DNA of 64,000 nucleotides from a virus: positions 1-64,000 of the IMG/VR virus record IMGVR_UViG_3300020424_000002. One strand, written 5' to 3'. The first letter of the stretch is position 1, and every line of letters starts with the position of its first letter. Positions 58,174 to 64,000 of this stretch are shown piece by piece. Under the pieces are notes generated by a model. The model made no database searches. It was given only the letters and a program-made list of their open reading frames with translations, and was not told the origin of the DNA. The position numbers and the translations under genes were made by a program.

Positions 58174-58933
58174 AGAAAAAAGTTGCAGAGTTTCTAGGAA
58201 AAGGTGCTTCCCAAGATACACCTGTCACTTTATGAAATATATCTCCACGAAATACCACTGCACTACCACCTTTTGGACATGCAGTTGCACGAACAAAGTC
58301 TATATCGTCATTCCAAAACAAAGTTTCTCCACCCCATTTTCTTAAATCCCATATGTCTGTTGGATTAAGATAAACTATTGCACTGTAATCCATGTAATCT
58401 TGATGAGCCCAACTAGAATCTCCATGTTGAAATGCATGGACATAACAGTTATTGTAATCTTTTACTTCAAGACCTAATGCCTCTTCAAAATGTGGTTTAA
58501 AAGTATTCCATATCTCATCAACTGTATTATGCACTACTGGATGATGTTTAAATATATCTACAGGTAATCCCCATTCTTGACCTTCTTTATCCCAGTATGC
58601 TTCATTACCATCGTCTTTTTGTTTGTATGCTCTTCCAGCTGCTTTTGTAAATGCTTCTTGACTTCGAGATACATTCATATACCAAGTATTTTTTTCTAAT
58701 GTGCCTGTTATCTTATTAGAAAAACCACCTTCCTCTCTTATTTTTTTTATCATTTCTGGGTCACCAGTTTTATCCATACTAGGATGTGGTGGATTACCAC
58801 CATATGCAAGAAATCCTTGTATAAATGAACCATGATTGTATAAATCAGTCCACCACTTTGCAACTCTTCCTTGTTGTTCAACATCGTCAATAAGAAATAT
58901 TTCTTCACCCATTAAGTCTATATTCTTATGCAT
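58160..58933 (-). CDS. 2OG-Fe(II) oxygenase, prolyl-4-hydroxylase-like (fifth)
   Basis: 257 residues. The catalytic core is His177-x-Asp179 (SSWAHQDYMDYS), GGETLFWNDD, His234 (FRGDIFHKVTG) and Arg247 (PRNSATFFF). This is the complete P4Hc triad plus the 2OG Arg. The N-terminal 150 residues are Trp/Asn-rich and unassigned. Similar enzymes occur in cyanophages. Its stop lies upstream of the sigma70 promoter for the 187-residue gene, and it overlaps the 109-residue gene by 8 bp. Confidence 0.85.
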   Translation of the reverse strand: MHKNIDLMGEEIFLIDDVEQQGRVAKWWTDLYNHGSFIQGFLAYGGNPPHPSMDKTGDPEMIKKIREEGGFSNKITGTLEKNTWYMNVSRSQEAFTKAAGRAYKQKDDGNEAYWDKEGQEWGLPVDIFKHHPVVHNTVDEIWNTFKPHFEEALGLEVKDYNNCYVHAFQHGDSSWAHQDYMDYSAIVYLNPTDIWDLRKWGGETLFWNDDIDFVRATACPKGGSAVVFRGDIFHKVTGVSWEAPFPRNSATFFFDKK

Positions 58934-59255
58934 TTGCTAATCTCTTTTCTTTTCTTTTTCTTGCAACTTCTCGTTTTTTTAATTGTGCTTGAACGATAAT
59001 TCGTTCTTTCTTATTGAGACAACTAATATCTTTAGGGCCCCAGACTGTACCAATACGAGTTAGTTTATCACATGCAGTTAACATATGATTCCATACATCA
59101 TCTTCTGCACTTCCATTTCTATCTGTTTCGAATTCTTTTCTACTGAATCGTAGAGAGGTTGTTTTGTTCTTTTCTGCATACTTAGAGATTTCTCTACCTA
59201 GTTCTGCATAAAACATTTCTTTTGGTGTAATATCGTAATTACTAAATTTGTTCAT
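58926..59255 (-). CDS. Hypothetical protein upstream of oxygenase
   Basis: 109 residues. A helical N-terminus (ITPKEMFYAELGREISKYAE) is followed by a basic C-terminal tail (VQAQLKKREVARKRKEKRL) that may contact nucleic acid. No family is recognised. A weak sigma70-like element (59298-59272) and an ATAGGAC site precede the ATG. Confidence 0.6.
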   Translation of the reverse strand: MNKFSNYDITPKEMFYAELGREISKYAEKNKTTSLRFSRKEFETDRNGSAEDDVWNHMLTACDKLTRIGTVWGPKDISCLNKKERIIVQAQLKKREVARKRKEKRLANA

Positions 59256-59271
59256 AATATAGTCCTATCAT

Positions 59272-59298
59272 AGTATAAAATGGGTTTTAGTATATCAA
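59272..59298 (-). promoter_or_regulatory. Weak sigma70-like promoter
   Basis: TTGATA (59298-59293), a 15-nt spacer and TATACT (59277-59272), 16 nt before the ATG at 59255. Spacing is short, so support is modest. Confidence 0.4.
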
Positions 59299-59320
59299 AA
59301 AATGTACCTATAAATCAAAT

Positions 59321-59740
59321 TTATTTTTCTGGAAACAGTTGAATAACATTATCCTTACTTTTAGGTTTTTCTTTTGATTCTTGTTTATCTTGTTCATCAA
59401 TTTCTTTTTGTAGTTCTGGTGGGATAGAATAACCTAAATTATTAAGATAGTCTCCTAGGATATATGGGTCTAACATATCTTGATTCCACTCTTGTTCTTG
59501 TAGTAAATCATGACCATCTTCTTGTATTAAGTTCTGTCTACTTCTGAGATAGGTGTCACATATCATTGAAAGATGTGTAACTGCTTTGTAAAGTGATAAC
59601 CAATCGTTACTCATTTGGATTGAATTATCATAATCATCTGCAAATGCAATTGACATTTTTTTGAACCATCCATCATCACTATTGACAATCAATGCAATGT
59701 CTCCTCTTTTGAGTTTAAGAATATGTTCTTTATCTGTCAT
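59321..59740 (-). CDS. Conserved phage protein of unknown function
   Basis: 139 residues. An N-terminal beta segment (ILKLKRGDIALIVNSDDGW) leads into helical parts and ends with an acidic linker plus DNVIQLFPEK, a tail reminiscent of short interaction peptides at phage protein ends. It overlaps nothing; the upstream gene ends 2 bp before. Function not recognised. Confidence 0.62.
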   Translation of the reverse strand: MTDKEHILKLKRGDIALIVNSDDGWFKKMSIAFADDYDNSIQMSNDWLSLYKAVTHLSMICDTYLRSRQNLIQEDGHDLLQEQEWNQDMLDPYILGDYLNNLGYSIPPELQKEIDEQDKQESKEKPKSKDNVIQLFPEK

Positions 59741-59742
59741 AT

Positions 59743-60876
59743 TTAACTGATATTTTTACCAAATTCTACTTGTACTGAGTCTGGTATTACTTGAGTTCCA
59801 TCATTAAACCCTGCTTCATCTGGAAAGTGTTGTTTCATATCAATACCACCTTCTAAATTTTGATTACTAGTATGTTGAGCTATTATTGGATGTCCAGCTG
59901 GTAATCCAAAAACACCACTATCGATATCTTGTAATGTAGTTTCTACTCTTGCACCACCTACAAAGTTATAACATTCTTTTAGCACTCTTGCTTGTCCTAT
60001 TACCTGTGGTGTATGTGTTACCCAAATATTATCTTGTTTTGAACTTCTTCCATATCCATTTGCAATACACCAGTTATCAACTTCACTTGTAATTGCAGTG
60101 TTATCATTCTTTACCCACTCCATTTTATATTTCATGCCAGCACCAGATACTAAAAAATCATTCATACATGTTAGTTTTGTAATATATGTTTCACCAGCTG
60201 TGTCTTGTTGAAGATGTCTCTCTGTATCATTTGGTGCTGGATATTCACCTGTTGTACCTTGGAATTTTGAAGCTGCATATTGTTCATCTGTTGTTGCTAA
60301 TGGGCCTTCTGATATTCTTGCTCTTGTTCTTTTTGCAACTGTGGCTTCTGGATTAACTTCATTACACATTGCTTTTTTGTAATCAGATGCATATCTCCAG
60401 CATACACCTTTCTTAATAGAAGTAAATTCATCATCTTTAGTAACTTCTGTATCACCTATCCAAAAAGTAGTAGGTATTGAATATGCATCAAGTCCAGAGT
60501 TTCCTACCCACATACCAGCACCATAATTTGCAGTGTCATTTTCGTCCTCACCACTTAATGCTGGAATAACACCCATGGGTTTTCCATCTGAATTTTGTGA
60601 ACCTGTAACATTAAGTTGTTCTGGTAATTCTTCTACTTTGTTATAGTTTCTTTGTGAATCTACAAAAAACTTACCATCATATGCACTGTTATCTTTAAAC
60701 TTACCATCACGAACTATTGAACCTTCGTAATGTGTTTTCCATAATGCTCTAAAATCTGCATCTGAACATGGAGTTACATGTCCTTCATTGGAAGTAAATG
60801 TTGCCATGGATTTTAATTCATATGAATTGTCTTCTACCCATGAAGGAATAGTTTGTCCTATTGCATCTGTAGCCAT
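59743..60876 (-). CDS. Unknown phage protein, possibly virion component
   Basis: 377 residues without a recognised domain. It is rich in Asp, Asn and Thr, with several short Trp-containing blocks (GAGMWVGNSGLDAYSIPTTF, EVDNWCIANGYGRSSKQDN) and a WRYASDYKKAMCNEV stretch. Composition resembles secreted or virion beta proteins. It sits 2 bp from both neighbours in a set of conserved small phage genes. Confidence 0.6.
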   Translation of the reverse strand: MATDAIGQTIPSWVEDNSYELKSMATFTSNEGHVTPCSDADFRALWKTHYEGSIVRDGKFKDNSAYDGKFFVDSQRNYNKVEELPEQLNVTGSQNSDGKPMGVIPALSGEDENDTANYGAGMWVGNSGLDAYSIPTTFWIGDTEVTKDDEFTSIKKGVCWRYASDYKKAMCNEVNPEATVAKRTRARISEGPLATTDEQYAASKFQGTTGEYPAPNDTERHLQQDTAGETYITKLTCMNDFLVSGAGMKYKMEWVKNDNTAITSEVDNWCIANGYGRSSKQDNIWVTHTPQVIGQARVLKECYNFVGGARVETTLQDIDSGVFGLPAGHPIIAQHTSNQNLEGGIDMKQHFPDEAGFNDGTQVIPDSVQVEFGKNIS

Positions 60877-60878
60877 AA

Positions 60879-61298
60879 TTAACCTCTAGTTACTTTTTTA
60901 ACTCTTTCAATTTGTTGATTTATAATTGCCTTACGATTAGGCCAATAGATGTATTCTTTGTCCTCATTTTCCATGAGTTTGTGCAGAAGAGGTAAGATAA
61001 GTTCTTCTGCATCTGCAAGTTGTGATTTCAATTTTGATACTGCAACATCTGTAGAACTTCCTACATTTGTTTTTGCCTCTTCCAATTCATCTAGTGCATT
61101 AGATACTAATTTGTTGAGAACATCAACTTTTGCATCTAAATTTTCTATCTGTTCAGAATTAACTGCTCCTTTAGATGACTCTGCAACTTTCTTAAGGTCT
61201 TCTGCAATCTTCTCATTAAGAGCTGCACTTTCCCCTGTTTTAGTTGTAAGTTCATCTTGGTCTACAGCAGTGAAACCAAAATCGAAATTATCTGCCAT
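60879..61298 (-). CDS. Conserved coiled-coil phage protein (YIYWPNRKAII type)
   Basis: 139 residues. A central coiled coil (about 30-105) is followed by DAEELILPLLHKLMENEDKE and YIYWPNRKAIINQQIERV, a C-terminal motif that recurs in marine T4-like phages next to DNA metabolism genes. Function is unknown. It overlaps the 103-residue upstream gene by 1 nt. Confidence 0.68.
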   Translation of the reverse strand: MADNFDFGFTAVDQDELTTKTGESAALNEKIAEDLKKVAESSKGAVNSEQIENLDAKVDVLNKLVSNALDELEEAKTNVGSSTDVAVSKLKSQLADAEELILPLLHKLMENEDKEYIYWPNRKAIINQQIERVKKVTRG

Positions 61299-61609
61299 TA
61301 CTTCTTACCTTTACTTCTTTTTATTTTTTCTCTTGCATCAATAACTGGTTCAACAGTTTCATTACCTTCTGTTTTACCACCATCAAGAGTAGATTCAACT
61401 TCTTGTTGTTGTGCAAGTTGTTGTCTAATCTGTGCTTGAGTTTGACTTTCTGCAATTAGTATTTCTCTTAATCTTCCGATTGTTGAAAACTCTTCTGCTT
61501 TAAAAGTTCCTCTACTCGCTGCAGTATCAATAACTGCAATCATTTGTGCAAGTTCTTTTAAACCTAAAATCTGTGTTTGCATCAAATCAACTTTTTCTAC
61601 TTGTTCCAT
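61298..61609 (-). CDS. Small helical phage protein
   Basis: 103 residues, helical, with a Gln-rich middle (AESQTQAQIRQQLAQQQEVE) and a charged C-terminus (DAREKIKRSKGKK). GGAG precedes the ATG. Its neighbours and overlap indicate one operon with the coiled-coil protein. No family is recognised. Confidence 0.62.
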   Translation of the reverse strand: MEQVEKVDLMQTQILGLKELAQMIAVIDTAASRGTFKAEEFSTIGRLREILIAESQTQAQIRQQLAQQQEVESTLDGGKTEGNETVEPVIDAREKIKRSKGKK

Positions 61610-61637
61610 AATATCTCCATACTATATTTTATTCCAA

Positions 61638-61949
61638 TTAATCTAAAGGATTACTTGGAAACCTTTTGATTGTTACTGGGACATCACCTGTCTGAGTATC
61701 AATCTGTTTAATTACTGGTTCTTCTATGTTCCAATCACATGTAATGTTTGTGCCTGGCACGAACCATTTACTTAAGTCCCTATTGTAAATCATTTCATGA
61801 ACGAATCCACTCATAGGGTCTATAATCTTTAACAATCCCATTACTGGGTCATAATGACGAACCTCTGCAATTCTACTTACACCATTATCAGTGTAGGTAA
61901 TTGCTCTGTCTTCATCGGTTAAACCCAGTCTGTTAATTGCCTTTTCCAT
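61638..61949 (-). CDS. Small beta-rich phage protein
   Basis: 103 residues. The middle is a beta pattern (RIAEVRHYDPVMGLLKIIDP, FVHEMIYNRDLSKWFVPG). The function is unknown. A perfect TATAAATA element lies 5 nt before the ATG and there is no Shine-Dalgarno sequence, which predicts a leaderless late mRNA within a region otherwise of DNA metabolism genes. Confidence 0.62.
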   Translation of the reverse strand: MEKAINRLGLTDEDRAITYTDNGVSRIAEVRHYDPVMGLLKIIDPMSGFVHEMIYNRDLSKWFVPGTNITCDWNIEEPVIKQIDTQTGDVPVTIKRFPSNPLD

Positions 61950-61954
61950 AGTAG

Positions 61955-61962
61955 TATTTATA
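61955..61962 (-). promoter_or_regulatory. Late promoter 5 nt before ATG
   Basis: TATAAATA on the minus strand in the 20-bp gap after the 231-residue gene, 5 nt before the ATG at 61949. Confidence 0.55.
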
Positions 61963-61969
61963 TCAATAC

Positions 61970-62665
61970 TTACTTAGGAGTTAAGTCAAATCCAGCATCT
62001 TCACAAATTTCTTTGGTAATAGATTTGAAAGGCATAGTCTTATCTTTAATTGCAAGTAAGAACTCTGCTTCAGATTTCTCAAGTGACCTTAAAGTGTTTA
62101 GGAATATTTCTTCCTGTTTTGCAACTTTGCTTGTACTGTTTGCAAGACCACCTTTTACCCAATATTGCATTCTTTTGAATACACGAATAAATCTCTCTGG
62201 AGCCATATCCATTGCACCCTCTGGTGTGTCTGGGTCTCCAATTTGAGTTCCTTCTGGTATACCTTCTGGTAAAGTAAACTGAACTCTGTCATCAAATGCA
62301 GCTTTAAGTGCATATTTGACATCGTTTCTACTAGTAAACTGTTTTAAAATATCAATTTTAGATTGTTTACCTTTTGTTTCTTCAACTAATCCTAGTATCT
62401 CTACAATACTTGGATTTCTTGGAAGGTCTTTAACAGTTCTAACTTTAGTATCAGGCCCATCAAGAACTTTCTTTTGAGTTTTCCCAAGAGGTTTTTCATA
62501 TTTGGACATGACATCAGCTGCATCATCTACTGCTGATGGTGGTGATGCTTGTTTTGTTAAAACTGCATCTGCTTTCTCTAAAGCAACTTCTTGTTCTTTT
62601 TCTTGAACAATTTTCTCTAGAGTTTTTTTGTTTAACGACCCTTTAGGTCTTCCTCGTTTTGCCAT
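61970..62665 (-). CDS. Conserved phage protein with AT-hook-like start
   Basis: 231 residues. It begins with an AT-hook-like KRGRPKGSLNKK, then a coiled coil. The second half (IVEILGLVEETKGKQSKIDI, then RVQFTLPEGIPEG and ERFIRVFKRMQYWVKGG) is the conserved block seen in marine T4-like phages, for which I recall the label DUF6433. It lies next to RNase H and may bind DNA in replication or recombination. Confidence 0.66.
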   Translation of the reverse strand: MAKRGRPKGSLNKKTLEKIVQEKEQEVALEKADAVLTKQASPPSAVDDAADVMSKYEKPLGKTQKKVLDGPDTKVRTVKDLPRNPSIVEILGLVEETKGKQSKIDILKQFTSRNDVKYALKAAFDDRVQFTLPEGIPEGTQIGDPDTPEGAMDMAPERFIRVFKRMQYWVKGGLANSTSKVAKQEEIFLNTLRSLEKSEAEFLLAIKDKTMPFKSITKEICEDAGFDLTPK

Positions 62666-62667
62666 AA

Positions 62668-63513
62668 TTAAAAGTCTCCAATACTTTCTTGTAAATCCAT
62701 CAATCTGTTATTGATAAAGTATGTTAGTAATCCACCTCTTGGTGCAACTACAACATTATCAAACTCTTGAAGAATTTGTTCTTTGTATTTACTAGGTATA
62801 TAGGACAAATCTATAAGACTCCTATTCCTAGATAAATTCCTGTCTATCTCACTGTCATTCATGACGAGAGGGTCTTTGATAGTGTCTCTTTTCTTCTTAG
62901 ACAAAGGTCTCTGTCTCGACCCAGACACAAATACATCATCTTGAGATAAACAGTTAGGAACACCATCCCCAGTATCACCACTAATTATGTGGTCATTGAG
63001 ATACTCCAAAGCTTGTTCCTGTGTTAATTTAATATCTTTCTTTGTGATAGGTGAAAACTGTCTAACCTTACTGTATCTCTGTAATTGTTGAAAGTCTTTA
63101 TCTCCACTGATAATCATAATGTTTTCAGTGTCACCATACTTTTCACAAAGTGTCCCTATTATATCATCTGCTTCACATTTTGATATGTAGATATATTTAT
63201 AAGGAAAATTATACTTTAATTCTTCTCTGATTACAGATATACAATCGAATATTTGATTCCAATCTTTGGTATCTTTATCTCTAGTTTTTTTACGATTTGC
63301 CTTGTAGTATGGGAATACATCTTTTCTCCAAACATTATAAGAATCGTCTGCAAGGACTAACTCTCCATATTTGTTTTTGTATTTCTTACGATACATTGCA
63401 AGTGATTTAAGTGCAATGTGTCTTACTAGGTCTTCACTGATAGGTTCTTGTCCACCTCTGGTTGATGCCATTAGTGATGCAATTAGAACCTGTGTTAGGT
63501 CTACTATAATCAT
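62668..63513 (-). CDS. rnh: RNase H / 5'-3' exonuclease of the T4 Rnh (FEN) family
   Basis: 281 residues; T4 Rnh is 305. The FEN-type fold is seen: an N-terminal Asp strand (MIIVDLTQVLIASL), VLADDSYNVWRKDVFPYYKA with the arch Arg/Lys, KCEADDIIGTLC with the metal Asp pair, MIISGDKDFQQLQ, and GDTGDGVPN (helix-hairpin metal site). It removes RNA primers on the lagging strand with gp32 help. The start overlaps the 3' end of the upstream gene by 4 bp. Confidence 0.92.
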   Translation of the reverse strand: MIIVDLTQVLIASLMASTRGGQEPISEDLVRHIALKSLAMYRKKYKNKYGELVLADDSYNVWRKDVFPYYKANRKKTRDKDTKDWNQIFDCISVIREELKYNFPYKYIYISKCEADDIIGTLCEKYGDTENIMIISGDKDFQQLQRYSKVRQFSPITKKDIKLTQEQALEYLNDHIISGDTGDGVPNCLSQDDVFVSGSRQRPLSKKKRDTIKDPLVMNDSEIDRNLSRNRSLIDLSYIPSKYKEQILQEFDNVVVAPRGGLLTYFINNRLMDLQESIGDF

Positions 63514-64000
63514 TCAGTTCTTAATAATATAATGTGTTCGTTTATTCTTCCAGTTGGTTTAGATGATTTTGTGTTTATTTCATCTAATACTTTACTTAAT
63601 ACTATTTTACCACCTTCTTGGATTCTGTCAAGGAAATGTTTTGTCCTGTTTCCAATCTTTTTAGTTGCACTGTATTTTCCAAAGTTTTGAATAGTTGTTC
63701 CTTTCACTCCAAGACCAGCTCTATCTTCTGATTCATATTTGGTAATCTCTTTGGTTTTGGTATTGAATGCCCATAGTTGTCCAGACCCTACAATTAACTC
63801 TGGATTAATTGATGTAAGATGATACTCTGTATCAGTTATCTTGTAGTTTAACTTTTTAGTTTGTTCTTGTGCAGAGTAAACTTTTTTTCTTCTAGTTTTC
63901 TTCTGACCCATTTTACCTTTTGCATACTTATCACATTCTTCTCTGATACCACAAACATATTTGTATGCATCCCTTAGTCCTTTTTTAGATAAGAATGAGT
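63510..64000 (-). CDS. C-terminal part of a phage protein cut by the window edge
   Basis: The frame stays open past the ATG at 63911 up to the window edge (continuing GKAYKDCEERIGCVYK when read backward), so the true start lies outside. The visible 163 residues have a Cys-containing segment (YVCGIREECDKYAKGK), a basic linker (KKTRRKKVYSAQ) and a beta domain (SGQLWAFNTKTKEITKYES, then VKGTTIQNFGKYSATKK). Similar phage proteins lie next to RNase H. Function is unknown; the Cys pair might be zinc-binding. Confidence 0.65.
   Translation of the reverse strand, partial: SFLSKKGLRDAYKYVCGIREECDKYAKGKMGQKKTRRKKVYSAQEQTKKLNYKITDTEYHLTSINPELIVGSGQLWAFNTKTKEITKYESEDRAGLGVKGTTIQNFGKYSATKKIGNRTKHFLDRIQEGGKIVLSKVLDEINTKSSKPTGRINEHIILLRTE

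Noticed and set aside
63194-63201. TATAAATA inside RNase H
   Set aside because: It lies in mid-coding sequence with no gene start nearby downstream; a chance match is expected at this base composition.
1-64000. Photosynthesis genes, integrase or transposase
   Set aside because: No PsbA-like, Hli-like, recombinase or transposase motif was found in any long frame.

Overview
The window is a segment of a T4-like (Straboviridae/Kyanoviridae-type) marine myovirus genome. It is strongly AT-rich and densely packed. Gene content and order match marine T4-like phages: terminase gp17/gp16, neck and tail completion gp15, gp14 and gp13, baseplate gp8, gp6, gp25, gp5, gp27-like, gp53 and gp48-like, head completion gp4, tube initiator gp54-like, gp26, tape measure, then the replication and late-transcription genes gp32, gp59, gp33 and RNase H. 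The host cannot be read from the sequence. The low G+C, the bS21 gene, the lack of photosynthesis genes in the window and the marine-type fibre modules would fit a low-GC marine bacterium such as a SAR11-like host (inference). No tRNA, integrase, transposase or CRISPR array was seen.

Layout. 1-5.2 kb (minus strand): partial terminase large subunit, terminase small subunit, gp15 with a C-terminal cupredoxin-like domain, gp14 and gp13. 5.2-9.5 kb: accessory cassette with two 2OG-Fe(II) oxygenases, a P-loop kinase/NMN adenylyltransferase fusion, a DUF2061 membrane protein and unknowns. 9.5-23 kb: adhesin and fibre region with an Arg-Pro repeat protein of about 40 units, several modular fibres that share repeat modules, an Asp/Asn hydroxylase-like protein and a fibre with an S74 self-cleaving chaperone. 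23-45.4 kb: very large virion proteins and the baseplate block. Inside it lies a small cassette (two mini membrane proteins plus an aspartate 1-decarboxylase, PanD) next to the hub gene gp5. 45.4-50.8 kb: the only long plus-strand block (gp4, gp54-like, gp26 with a likely -1 frameshift, a holin-like protein, tape measure). It is interrupted by an 85-residue minus-strand gene with its own consensus sigma70 promoter. 50.8-64 kb (minus): gp32, gp59, bS21, gp33, IscU, a PD-(D/E)XK nuclease, two more 2OG oxygenases, several unknown conserved phage proteins and RNase H.

Regulation. Candidate T4-type late promoters (TATAAATA or one-base variants) lie upstream of many structural genes. Sigma70-like promoters lie in front of the 85-residue gene and of some accessory and replication genes. 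At seven places the -10 element sits so close to the ATG (5 nt for late-type, 6 nt for sigma70-type) that transcription would start on the A of the ATG, which predicts leaderless mRNAs. Two divergent gene pairs have late promoters that point across each other.

Best candidates for new biology: the phage PanD; the leaderless-promoter pattern; the -1 frameshift extending gp26; the Arg-Pro repeat protein with a duplicated block at both ends; the cupredoxin-like domain on both a tail completion protein and a fibre; and the moron-like 85-residue gene. Family names are from recall of conserved motifs, and no database search was run.
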